NCBI GenBank assembly: GCA_041179245.1
Contig: JBEGTT010000188.1
Span: forward strand, 1-32,381
Length of the DNA: 32,381 nt
Reading direction: 5' to 3'
From: JBEGTT01 sp041179245
Lineage (GTDB): Bacteria > Pseudomonadota > Gammaproteobacteria > Burkholderiales > Rhodocyclaceae
Shown: positions 15,040 through 22,480 of the stretch, in pieces
How positions within the stretch are numbered: the first letter of the stretch is position 1
How the letters are laid out: each line of letters begins with the position of its first letter
Notes under the pieces: model-generated
The model's input: the letters and a program-made list of their open reading frames with translations, nothing else
Databases searched by the model: none
Told to the model about the DNA's origin: nothing
Program-made: the position numbers and the translations under genes

Positions 15040-15117
15040 GATTTACTCCACAACGGACGAAAAAAGGGAATTTTACCTGATGGGCGCTTGAGTTGCTTGG
15101 CGTTGAGACAGCGTTGC

Positions 15118-16062
15118 TTAGTTAAGGAGTCGTTTGGGGATGCCCCTGGCTTGCCCGCGCTCTAGGTTGGCTTGCTGGTTCAGAAACACGCTGGGGTTCA
15201 GGGCGACACCCGCAGAGCGAACTTCAAAGTGCAAATGCGCACCAGAGGATCGCCCAGTGTTGCCGACCGCCCCGAGTAGCTGGCCTTGTTTTACTTGTTG
15301 GCCGATGTTGACGTTGGTACGAGACAAGTGGGCGTAGCGGGTCACAAGATCCAATCCATGGTCGATCACAATGAGATTGCCGTATTCGCCGTGAAAATTG
15401 TTGCCGACCACAATGCCATTCGCTGCGGCATAGACCGGTGTTCCGATAGCGGCGGTGAAATCCAAGCCTTCATGGATAGAACGACGGCCATTAAATGGAT
15501 CCATCCGAAAGCCGTAGTCAGAGCCAAGGGTTGCGTTTTTAACCGGGACGGTCGTGGGCAAAAAACGGCGCAGCACACGTTGAGACATCATGGAAGCTTC
15601 GAGCAAGGTGATTTGTTCATGGCTGTGTTCAACGTTGCCGGCAAGTCGATCAATTTCGCGTTGTAGATTATCGACCGAGGGGATGAATTCAATCATTGGC
15701 CCGCCTTGTCCCGCAGGTTTGTTGCGGACAGAAGTGGGTTTTTCAGGGTTGGCCATGGTCGATAGGCGTTCGCTGGTGCTATTGATTTGTTGCAGTTGGG
15801 CTTGTAATTCGCCTATGCGTGTTGCCATGAACTGAAGATTGTTGTGAATGACCGCTTGGGATTCCCGATATGCCTTGGCCTGAGATTGCAAAATCAGGTC
15901 TTGCAGGATGGGTAAACGGAGCTGAACGCTGACCCAGGAGAAAAAAGCTGAAGCAAAGAGTAGGGTAAGAATGGCTAATGCTGCAGCAAGCGCCCAATGG
16001 CGGGGCATAATAGTCAGCGTGCGGGTTTTGCCCGTTTTTTCGGATAATAAGATTACCTGCAT
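15118..16062 (-). CDS. Membrane-anchored M23 (LytM) family metallopeptidase
   Basis: This is a probable peptidoglycan endopeptidase. From ATG 16062 it is 314 residues: a cytoplasmic tail, one membrane anchor (about 24-44), a periplasmic helical region rich in Gln and Leu (about 55-165, likely coiled coil), then a LytM domain. The zinc and catalytic residues are intact: H197 and D201 (IHEGLDF), H245 (RYAHLS), and H276 and H278 (GAHLHFEV), so it should be active rather than a degenerate activator. ATG 16062 has GGGAG five bases upstream; an in-frame ATG at 16074 would add four residues and directly abut the dciA start. In other betaproteobacteria this gene and dciA lie next to secA, which is absent here. 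Confidence 0.9.
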   Translation of the reverse strand: MQVILLSEKTGKTRTLTIMPRHWALAAALAILTLLFASAFFSWVSVQLRLPILQDLILQSQAKAYRESQAVIHNNLQFMATRIGELQAQLQQINSTSERLSTMANPEKPTSVRNKPAGQGGPMIEFIPSVDNLQREIDRLAGNVEHSHEQITLLEASMMSQRVLRRFLPTTVPVKNATLGSDYGFRMDPFNGRRSIHEGLDFTAAIGTPVYAAANGIVVGNNFHGEYGNLIVIDHGLDLVTRYAHLSRTNVNIGQQVKQGQLLGAVGNTGRSSGAHLHFEVRSAGVALNPSVFLNQQANLERGQARGIPKRLLN

Positions 16063-16072
16063 CACCTCTCCC

Positions 16073-16507
16073 ATGCGCTCAGCAATTAAAAATTATCTCC
16101 GTGCTGACGGAGCTGCCGCCGGCGTTATGGCCCACGGTGCTTTGTTATTAAGACTTAACGGCATGTTGGCCCAAGCGTTGCCTTCTGTTTTGCAGGGGGC
16201 TGTTCGTGTTGCCAACATCAAATCAGGTAAAGTCATCCTGATGGCGGAAAACGGCTCAGTAGCTGTCAAATTACGCCAGATGGCCACACGTTTGCAGACG
16301 GCCTTTCGCGCGGCGGGCGTTGAGTGTAATGGGGTTGATGTAAAAGTTCAACCGTCTGAAATACTTTCCGAATCAATGAGTTCCAGCACAAAACCTTTGT
16401 CAGCGACCAGTTGCCAGCATCTGCAAACGCTAAGCGATTCATTGCCGGAGGGTAGTGATCTTCGGGGTGCGCTGGAAAAACTGTTAAGCCGCGTAGCTCG
16501 CGAATGA
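16073..16507 (+). CDS. DciA-like (DUF721) protein, probable helicase loader/operator
   Basis: DUF721/DciA proteins help load or operate the replicative helicase DnaB in the many bacteria that lack DnaC. The 144-residue product carries the DUF721 core: ALLLRLNGMLAQALPSVLQGAVRVANIKSGKVILMAENGSVAVKLRQMATRL (read as separate strands and helices), a KH-like fold. A Ser-rich linker and a short C-terminal helix follow. The ATG at 16073 is part of CATG shared with the upper possible M23 start, so the two genes are head to head with no room for separate promoters. No clear Shine-Dalgarno is visible. The assignment is by family; DnaB loading is from studied homologues. Confidence 0.8.
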   Translation: MRSAIKNYLRADGAAAGVMAHGALLLRLNGMLAQALPSVLQGAVRVANIKSGKVILMAENGSVAVKLRQMATRLQTAFRAAGVECNGVDVKVQPSEILSESMSSSTKPLSATSCQHLQTLSDSLPEGSDLRGALEKLLSRVARE

Positions 16508-16550
16508 AGTCTGTGGGCAAGCAACTCATTAACCAAAATCAGGATCAAAC

Positions 16551-17225
16551 ATGACCCAAGATGAACTGAAACAAGCCGTAGCCCAAGCCGCAGCAGACTA
16601 CGTTCTAGAGCATGCGCCGACTGGTGCCGTCATTGGTGTGGGGACGGGGTCAACGGCTAATCTATTTATTGATGCACTGGCGCCGCACATGAGTCGTTAT
16701 CGAGGGGCTGTTGCCAGTTCAGAGGCGACACGCAAGCGGCTTGAAGGGCATGGTGTACGGGTGCTTGATCTGAATGATGTCGACTCAATGCCAATTTATG
16801 TTGATGGTGCGGATGAAGTGGATGCAGGCCTGAACATGATTAAAGGTGGCGGTGGCGCGCTAACCCGTGAAAAAATCGTCGCCGCGGTGGCGGATACCTT
16901 CGTGTGTATTGCCGATGCAAGTAAAAAAGTGGACACCTTAGGGCGTTTCCCATTGCCCGTGGAGGTTCTGCCAATGGCTAGGGCTCAGGTTGCCCGTGCT
17001 TTGACAGCCTTAGGCGGAAAGCCTGTCCTTCGGGAGGGATTTGTGACGGACAACGGTAATCTGATTTTGGATGTCCATGGTTTGCAGATTACTGAGCCGC
17101 AGGCGCTGGAACAAAAAATAAACCACTGGCCAGGTGTTCTGACCAATGGTTTATTTGCGCTGCGCGGGGCTGATGTTCTGCTGCTGGCGGGGGGCGATGG
17201 CGTGACCCGTTTTAACCGCCGCTAA
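16551..17225 (+). CDS. rpiA: Ribose-5-phosphate isomerase A
   Basis: RpiA interconverts ribulose-5-phosphate and ribose-5-phosphate in the pentose phosphate pathway. The product, among other uses, supplies the riboflavin precursors made nearby. The 224-residue protein has GVGTGSTANLFIDAL (about 25-39), SSEATRKRL, the active-site YVDGADEVD (about 84-92) and the glycine-rich KGGGGALTREKIVA with the catalytic Glu, followed by DASKKV. AGGA sits seven bases before the ATG. It ends four bases from the convergent yggX. Confidence 0.97.
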   Translation: MTQDELKQAVAQAAADYVLEHAPTGAVIGVGTGSTANLFIDALAPHMSRYRGAVASSEATRKRLEGHGVRVLDLNDVDSMPIYVDGADEVDAGLNMIKGGGGALTREKIVAAVADTFVCIADASKKVDTLGRFPLPVEVLPMARAQVARALTALGGKPVLREGFVTDNGNLILDVHGLQITEPQALEQKINHWPGVLTNGLFALRGADVLLLAGGDGVTRFNRR

Positions 17226-17229
17226 GATT

Positions 17230-17502
17230 TTAGGGTTTGGGGGGCACATAACCAGAAATCTGGTCCGCCCCTTCTTCAAAGAAGTGTTTCTGCATTTGCT
17301 CCATCAGATAAGTACGGTGGCGGGGATCGGCCAGATTTAGGCGATTCTCGTTGATGATCATCGTCTGCATCCGAATCCACTGTTGCCAGGCTTCTTTAGA
17401 GACATTCTCAAAAATTTTGTTGCCCAAGGCACCTGGAATCGGCGGAAAATCTAAACCTTCGGCTTCGGTGCCAAGCTTGATGCAATTAACGGTGCGGGCC
17501 AT
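17230..17502 (-). CDS. yggX: Probable Fe(2+)-trafficking / oxidative damage protection protein YggX
   Basis: A 90-residue protein of the YggX family, linked in enterobacteria to protection of Fe-S proteins against oxidative damage. Family hallmarks are MARTVNCIKLGTEAEGLDFPP with the conserved Cys7, GNKIFENVSKEAWQQW, and the long helix MIINENRLNLADPRHRTYL. GGAG lies eight bases before the ATG, and a perfect TATAAT lies on the minus strand at 17541-17536. It is convergent with rpiA. Confidence 0.95.
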   Translation of the reverse strand: MARTVNCIKLGTEAEGLDFPPIPGALGNKIFENVSKEAWQQWIRMQTMIINENRLNLADPRHRTYLMEQMQKHFFEEGADQISGYVPPKP

Positions 17503-17535
17503 ATTGTTCTCCGGGGTATCTATTGGGGGAACGAA

Positions 17536-17541
17536 ATTATA
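17536..17541 (-). promoter_or_regulatory. TATAAT -10 box for yggX
   Basis: A consensus TATAAT on the minus strand lies about 34 bases upstream of the yggX start. TG sits two bases further upstream of it (TGGCTATAAT), resembling an extended -10, while no good -35 is visible. A transcript would have a leader of about 25-30 bases. Confidence 0.45.
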
Positions 17542-17594
17542 GCCATTAGTGCTGATTGAATGCCTGTGCGGCGCATATAAAAAGGACCAAACTT

Positions 17595-17993
17595 ATGGGA
17601 ACCCAAATTCTGGTTGTAGACGATAACCCAACCAATCGGCTGGTTGTTTCAACCATGCTGCGCAAGCTAGGTTTTGCCGCAACACTGACCGAAAATGGGG
17701 AGCTGGGAGCTGAGGCGGCATTGCAAGAGCCAAGGCCAGCGCTGGTTTTTATGGATATCCAGATGCCGGTGCTGGATGGTTTTGATGCCACCGTACGTAT
17801 TCGCCAAAGCGAACAAACGCGTGGTTTATCAAGATTGCCGGTTATCGCGCTTACGGCAGATGTTTTTGAGCAAACTCGCCAGCGTTGCAAGGAGGCCGAC
17901 ATGGATGATTTTCTAACCAAGCCGGTTGATTTGATGGAGCTTCAGTCCCTATTAGCCAAGTGGTTGCCTACAGTTAACGCTTCAGTGGTTTGA
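17595..17993 (+). CDS. Single-domain response regulator (orphan receiver)
   Basis: A 132-residue protein made of one receiver domain and nothing else. It has ILVVDDNPTN with acidic D9/D10, the phosphoacceptor D54 in MDIQMPVLDG, T87 in ALTAD, and K109 in FLTKPVD. All residues needed for phosphorylation are present. The sequence style (VVDDNPTNRLVV, MDIQMP, LTKP) resembles the receiver domains of hybrid histidine kinases more than CheY. The ATG at 17595 has AAAGGA eight bases upstream; an in-frame TTG at 17556 is rejected. There is no kinase or output domain nearby. It lies between yggX (divergent) and ribBX (70 bases downstream). Confidence 0.9.
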   Translation: MGTQILVVDDNPTNRLVVSTMLRKLGFAATLTENGELGAEAALQEPRPALVFMDIQMPVLDGFDATVRIRQSEQTRGLSRLPVIALTADVFEQTRQRCKEADMDDFLTKPVDLMELQSLLAKWLPTVNASVV

Positions 17994-18063
17994 TCCGCTC
18001 TGGCCCTTGTGGGGGTGATCTGCGAGAATGCGCGGCTGATTCAACCCGAAGAGACGAACCCTC

Positions 18064-19194
18064 ATGGCCACAACCAATCCCGCTATTTCTACGATTGCCA
18101 AGACTGAAGACATCATTGCTGAGCTAAAAGCTGGCCGGATGGTGATTCTGGTGGATGAAGAAGATCGTGAAAACGAAGGGGATCTGGTCATGGCCTCTGA
18201 GCATGTCACGCCAGAAGCCATCAACTTCATGGCCAAGTTTGGCCGCGGCCTGATTTGCCTGACGCTCACCGAAGAGCGCTGTCGCCAGCTCGGTTTGAAC
18301 CAAATGGCACGGGATAACCGCAGCCAGTTCAGCACCGCGTTTACCGTGTCAATTGAAGCCGCTGAAGGCGTAACTACCGGCATTTCCGCCCATGATCGTG
18401 CCCGTACCGTGCACGCCGCCGTCGCGCGTAATGCCAAATCCACCGACATCGTTCAACCGGGCCATATTTTCCCAATCATGGCCCGCCCCGGTGGGGTGCT
18501 GGTTCGTGCGGGGCATACCGAAGCGGGTTGTGATTTCGCCGCACTGGCGGGCTTGGAGCCTACCTCGGTCATCTGCGAAATCATGTCGGACGATGGCACG
18601 ATGGCCCGTCTGCCAGAATTGCTCGAATTCGCCAAAGAACATGGCCTCAAGATTGGCACGATTACAGACCTGATTCATTATCGCGCCAGTTCTGAAAGTC
18701 TGGTGAAGCGCGTCAGCAGCAAGCCGGTCGACGATGGCTTTATCCTGCACGCCTACCGCGACTGCGCTTCTGGCGACGTGCATCTGGCGTTGGTCAAAGG
18801 TAACGAAGCCGGTGAAATCCCTGCTGGGGTTGAGACCTTGGTTCGCGTACATGACCCTTTGTCGGTGCTTGATTTTCTTGACCCCGCAGGGCGCCCGACT
18901 TCGTTCAGTATCGAACAGGCCAAGGCAGCAATCACCCGCAATGGTCACGGCGCGATTGTGCTGATGCACCGCCCAGAAGGCAGCGAAGAACTGTTGAACC
19001 GCTTAGGCTATGTCAGCGATGAAGCCAACAAACATCGCCCTGTGAAATGGGACCCGCGTACCCACGGTATCGGCGCACAAATTTTGCGTGACCTTGGCGT
19101 ACGCAAAATGCGCTTACTCGGCAGCCCGCGAAAAATGCCTTCGGTAGCGGGTTTCGAATTGGAAGTCACTGCTTTTATTGCTTCACCAAACTAA
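18064..19194 (+). CDS. ribB: DHBP synthase fused to a degenerate GTP cyclohydrolase II-like domain (RibBX type)
   Basis: The N-terminal domain (about 10-205) is 3,4-dihydroxy-2-butanone-4-phosphate synthase, which makes the four-carbon precursor of lumazine from ribulose-5-phosphate. It has VDEEDRENEGDLVMASE at 30-46, HTEAGCD at 151-157, and LEPTSVICEIMSDDGTMARLPE at about 164-185. The C-terminal part (about 215-376) aligns with GTP cyclohydrolase II, but the zinc site is gone. The expected Cys-containing stretch after RVH reads DPLSVLDFLDPAGRP, only one cysteine (C234) is left in the domain, and the GRG-type arginine motif is missing. GTP cyclohydrolase II activity is therefore unlikely, and a separate ribA should exist elsewhere. 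It leads the ribBX-ribH-nusB-thiL string. Confidence 0.93.
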   Translation: MATTNPAISTIAKTEDIIAELKAGRMVILVDEEDRENEGDLVMASEHVTPEAINFMAKFGRGLICLTLTEERCRQLGLNQMARDNRSQFSTAFTVSIEAAEGVTTGISAHDRARTVHAAVARNAKSTDIVQPGHIFPIMARPGGVLVRAGHTEAGCDFAALAGLEPTSVICEIMSDDGTMARLPELLEFAKEHGLKIGTITDLIHYRASSESLVKRVSSKPVDDGFILHAYRDCASGDVHLALVKGNEAGEIPAGVETLVRVHDPLSVLDFLDPAGRPTSFSIEQAKAAITRNGHGAIVLMHRPEGSEELLNRLGYVSDEANKHRPVKWDPRTHGIGAQILRDLGVRKMRLLGSPRKMPSVAGFELEVTAFIASPN

Positions 19195-19203
19195 GGAATC
19201 ACC

Positions 19204-19674
19204 ATGCCCCGCTTTGAAAACCTCTTTGAATTTGAACAGAATCTCAATGGCGAAGGCTTGCAAGTTGGCATCGTAATGAGCCGCTTTAACCCGGAGGTGT
19301 GCGAAGGCTTGCTCGAAAGTTGCGTTGAAGAACTGGCGCGTTTGGGCGTAGCGGACGACGACATCACCATTGCGACCGTGCCCGGAGCCTTGGAAATTCC
19401 GTTGGTGCTACAAACGATGGCTGAAAGCGGCACGTTCGATACGCTGATTGCCTTGGGTGCGGTGATTCGCGGCGAAACCTATCACTTTGAAGTGGTTGCC
19501 AACGACGCTTGCCGGGGCATCCAACAAGTTCAAATGGATACCGGCGTCCCCGTTGCCAACGGTGTGCTGACCACCGAAGACGACGACCAAGCGCTGGCCC
19601 GTCTGCACAAAGGCGCTGAATGTGCCCAAGCGGCTGTGGAAGTCGCCAACCTGCTACGCGCTATTACTCAATAA
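19204..19674 (+). CDS. ribH: 6,7-dimethyl-8-ribityllumazine synthase
   Basis: RibH condenses the RibB product with 5-amino-6-ribitylaminouracil to lumazine, the substrate of RibE. The 156-residue protein shows VGIVMSRFNPEVCEGLL (substrate-binding Phe-Asn), VPGALEIPLVLQTM, ALGAVIRGETYHFEVV with the catalytic His, and PVANGVLTTED. The length is normal for an icosahedral or pentameric lumazine synthase. It lies nine bases after ribBX and ten before nusB, in the classical rib-nus order. Confidence 0.97.
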   Translation: MPRFENLFEFEQNLNGEGLQVGIVMSRFNPEVCEGLLESCVEELARLGVADDDITIATVPGALEIPLVLQTMAESGTFDTLIALGAVIRGETYHFEVVANDACRGIQQVQMDTGVPVANGVLTTEDDDQALARLHKGAECAQAAVEVANLLRAITQ

Positions 19675-19684
19675 AGAAAACAAA

Positions 19685-20188
19685 ATGACTGACACCGAAA
19701 ATATCAAAGAGCTGGTTGATGCCGGCAGCGAAGAAAAAGCGCCACCAAAATCTGCTCGCCGTCGTGCCCGTGAATTTGCCTTGCAAGGGTTGTATCAATG
19801 GCGAGTTGGCAGCGCTGACGAAGCGGGGATTGAAGCCCATTTGCCGGAGCTAGAAGGGTTTGGCAAAGCGGATCGCGACCTGTGTTTTGGTTTGATTCGT
19901 GGCGTGATGCGTCAACAGGAAGAATTGATCGCGCTGGTCAGTGAATGTATTGACCGCAGCTTTAAGGAATTGTCTCCTGTTGAAGCCTGCATCCTCCTGC
20001 TAGGCACCCATGAGTTCCGCGCTTACCCCGAAACGCCGTACCGCGTGATCATCAACGAGATGATTGAGCTAGCGAAATCCTTTGGCGGTACCGATGGTCA
20101 CAAATACGTCAATGGTGTGCTAGACCGCTTGGCCGCAACCCAGCGCCCCATCGAAGTCGATGCGCGTAAAAAGGGCAGCAAGGTTTAA
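19685..20188 (+). CDS. nusB: Transcription antitermination factor NusB
   Basis: NusB pairs with NusE (S10) on boxA RNA during rRNA transcription antitermination. The 167-residue protein has the family core SARRRAREFALQGLYQWRVG (helix 1, RNA-contacting Arg-rich face) and the C-terminal SPVEACILLLGTHEFR, YRVIINEMIELAKSFGGTDGHKYVNGVLDRLA. An N-terminal extension of about 20 acidic residues (MTDTENIKELVDAGSEEKAP) makes it longer than E. coli NusB (139). The start is ATG 19685; the longer frame reading from inside ribH is rejected. Confidence 0.96.
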   Translation: MTDTENIKELVDAGSEEKAPPKSARRRAREFALQGLYQWRVGSADEAGIEAHLPELEGFGKADRDLCFGLIRGVMRQQEELIALVSECIDRSFKELSPVEACILLLGTHEFRAYPETPYRVIINEMIELAKSFGGTDGHKYVNGVLDRLAATQRPIEVDARKKGSKV

Positions 20189-20199
20189 GTTTTACACCT

Positions 20200-21228
20200 G
20201 TGGCGACTGAATTCGACCTGATCCGACGCTATTTCGTTCGCCCCACGCCAAGCGCAGTGCTCGGCCCCGGCGACGATTGTGCGCTGCTGCAACCCACCCC
20301 CGACCAGCAACTGGCCATCAGCACCGACATGCTGGTTGCGGGCACGCATTTTTTCCCGGATACCCCGCCCCGCGACCTTGGCTGGAAAACGCTGGCGGTG
20401 AATGTATCCGATCTCGCCGCGATGGGTGCAAAACCGCGCTGGGCGACGCTAGCGGGGAGCTTGCCGAATGCTGACGAAAGCTGGATTGCAGCTTTTGCCG
20501 AAGGTTTGTTCGCTTGCGCCCAAGCCTATGGCTTGGACATTGTGGGCGGTGACACAACTTCCGGCCCCCTAAATTTCTGCGTGACCGTACTCGGCGAAGT
20601 TCCACCCGGTAAGGCTTTGCGCCGCGACAGTGGAAAAGATGGTGACGACATTTGGGTATCGGGTCGCCCCGGTTTGGCTACGCTCGGTTTGCGCTTTTTG
20701 CAAAACAAAGTCGAACTCCCACCGCTATGGCAAAAACTTTGCCTTGCCTCGCTGCACCACCCCCGGCCTCGGGTTGAACTGGGTTTAGCCTTGCGTGGCA
20801 AAGCTTCGGCAGCAATTGATGTGTCGGACGGTTTACTGGCCGACTTAGGCCATATCGCCACCGCTTCTGGCTTGGTAGGGGACGTCATCCTCAATCAACT
20901 TCCCTCTCTGCCCCAAGGAATCGACCGCGCCACGGCACTGGATTGCCAACTCGCCGGCGGTGATGATTACGAACTCTGTTTTACCGCCCCCTTTGAACAA
21001 CGTCTGCGCTTGGCTCAACTTGCTGCCGAGTTGGAGTTGCCCTTATGGCGGATTGGTCAGTTGCGCACACCCAATGCGCCCCGCTTCCTGAATAATCCTG
21101 ACGACAACAATCCATCTCCGCCAACCATTATTCCAACCGAAAACGAAGTCGCGGGCATGGTGCAGGTGTTCGGGCCAGATGGCGAAATCATCGACTTTGA
21201 CCACCACGGTTATGAGCATTTCGCCTAA
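20200..21228 (+). CDS. thiL: Thiamine-monophosphate kinase
   Basis: ThiL phosphorylates thiamine monophosphate to thiamine pyrophosphate. The 342-residue protein begins at GTG 20200 with EFDLIRRYF and has GPGDDCALL (22-30), TDMLVAGTHF (42-51), the metal-binding VNVSDLAAMGAKP (68-79) and GGDTT (116-120). Later come IDVSDGLLADLGHIA (206-220) and AGGDDYELCF (252-261). A low-complexity Asn/Pro stretch (about 291-319) is inserted before the conserved C-terminal GYEHF block. It lies 11 bases after nusB and overlaps the DUF455 gene by 17 bases. pgpA, the usual next gene in many proteobacteria, is not here. Confidence 0.95.
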   Translation: MATEFDLIRRYFVRPTPSAVLGPGDDCALLQPTPDQQLAISTDMLVAGTHFFPDTPPRDLGWKTLAVNVSDLAAMGAKPRWATLAGSLPNADESWIAAFAEGLFACAQAYGLDIVGGDTTSGPLNFCVTVLGEVPPGKALRRDSGKDGDDIWVSGRPGLATLGLRFLQNKVELPPLWQKLCLASLHHPRPRVELGLALRGKASAAIDVSDGLLADLGHIATASGLVGDVILNQLPSLPQGIDRATALDCQLAGGDDYELCFTAPFEQRLRLAQLAAELELPLWRIGQLRTPNAPRFLNNPDDNNPSPPTIIPTENEVAGMVQVFGPDGEIIDFDHHGYEHFA

Positions 21229-22075
21229 CAACCATACGGGCTTTTACACCCGCCTAGAGCACGCGTTGCTCACCACCCATCCCGCTGAAAAATGTGCCCT
21301 CGTGGCTGCTTTGTGGGGAGACTGGCAAGCGGGATCCATTGACTGGCCGGATGAGCCCGCCTGCAAATTATTGCCTCAAGCGGTTGTGCCGGCAGATCAA
21401 GTGGAGCATCCCGACAAACCCGAACTCATCGACCCATCCAAACTTCGCGCCCGGCAAATGGGTACCCCCGAAGGTCGGGCGATCATGCTCCACGCCGTCG
21501 CACACATCGAATACAACGCCATCAATTTAGGTTTGGATGCGGCCTATCGTTTCCGCTTTTTGCCGCGTGAATTCACCGGTGGCTGGTTACGCGTGGCCCA
21601 TGAAGAGGTCGAGCACTTCGGGCTAGTTACTGCTCACTTAGCCATCATGGGTTACGCCTACGGGGACTTTCCCGCCCATCGCGGATTGTGGGTGACAGCC
21701 TGCAAAACGGCCCATGATCCATTGGTGAGAATGGCCTTGATTCTGCGGCTGTTTGAAGCACACGGATTGGATGTCACGCCGGGGATTACAGAAAAGTTTC
21801 GGCAAGCGGGAGATGCCGGAGCAGTGGCCGCGCTGGAAGTAATTTTGCGTGAAGAAGTCGGCCATGTCGCGCTAGGCGATTACTGGTTCCGCCATCTCTG
21901 TGCCGAACATGGCTTGCCCGTTGAAGCCACCTACCAACAACTCATTGCCGAATATGACGCGCCTAGACTCAAGCCACCGTACAACACCGAAGCTAGGCTA
22001 CAAGCGGGGTTTACGGTTGATGAACTGGAGTCGCTGGCGAGATTTGCGGTGGCAAAAAGATTTCCTTCGAATTAG
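21212..22075 (+). CDS. DUF455 family ferritin-like protein
   Basis: A 287-residue protein of the DUF455 (COG2833) family, which has a ferritin-like four-helix fold. Putative metal ligands are in AVAHIEYNAINLGLDAAYRF, HEEVEHFGLV and LREEVGHVALGDYWFRHL, the paired E and E..H pattern of diiron carboxylate proteins. The N-terminal half contains the family segment KLRARQMGTPEGRAIMLHAVAH (shown here only as motif context). The function is not established; a di-metal oxidase or oxygenase is plausible. ATG 21212 lies within the thiL end, so translation is coupled. Its stop abuts the cyaY stop on the opposite strand. Confidence 0.85.
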   Translation: MSISPNNHTGFYTRLEHALLTTHPAEKCALVAALWGDWQAGSIDWPDEPACKLLPQAVVPADQVEHPDKPELIDPSKLRARQMGTPEGRAIMLHAVAHIEYNAINLGLDAAYRFRFLPREFTGGWLRVAHEEVEHFGLVTAHLAIMGYAYGDFPAHRGLWVTACKTAHDPLVRMALILRLFEAHGLDVTPGITEKFRQAGDAGAVAALEVILREEVGHVALGDYWFRHLCAEHGLPVEATYQQLIAEYDAPRLKPPYNTEARLQAGFTVDELESLARFAVAKRFPSN

Positions 22076-22396
22076 TTAGATCAGCAGCGCGATGCTTTCC
22101 CCTGACTGTTGGCTAACCAGGGCAGACAGTTTTTCTGCTAAAGGTTGATTGTCACGAGTATCCAGCCATTGGCCGGCTTCTCGCTTGAAGTGAAAGCCTC
22201 CAGAGCGGGCGGCAACCCAGATTTCCTGAGCGGCGCTGTGGCGGTTCACAATGATCTTGCTGCGATTCTCAAAGCTGATTTCGAGAACGCCATCGCCCTG
22301 CCATTCAAAGTCTAGGTCGGCATCGCAATTTTCCAATGCACTTTCAATTGCTTGCAGCGTTTGTTCGCTGACTTCCTTGAATTCTTGCTCGTTCAT
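22076..22396 (-). CDS. cyaY: Iron-sulfur cluster assembly protein CyaY (frataxin)
   Basis: Bacterial frataxin binds iron and modulates IscS in Fe-S cluster assembly. The 106-residue product has the acidic first helix (ALENCDADLDFEWQGDGVLEI), the conserved sheet IIVNRHSAAQEIWVAARSGGFHF, and WLDTRDNQPLAEKL. The start ATG 22396 has AGGA about ten bases upstream; an in-frame GTG 21 bases earlier is less likely. It is divergent from lptM-lysA, an arrangement also common in gammaproteobacteria, and its stop touches that of the DUF455 gene. Confidence 0.95.
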   Translation of the reverse strand: MNEQEFKEVSEQTLQAIESALENCDADLDFEWQGDGVLEISFENRSKIIVNRHSAAQEIWVAARSGGFHFKREAGQWLDTRDNQPLAEKLSALVSQQSGESIALLI

Positions 22397-22480
22397 CGTG
22401 CTACCATCCTTGCCCACTTTGGCCCGCTAAAGCTTGATTAGACGGGTTGTTTAACTTTAGGTTTAGGTGCTTTCGCAACT

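Noticed and set aside
17994..18063. FMN riboswitch before ribBX
   Set aside because: The gap is only 70 bases and does not show the conserved RFN core sequences.
18700..19194. Working GTP cyclohydrolase II domain
   Set aside because: The zinc-binding cysteines and the catalytic arginine motif are absent.
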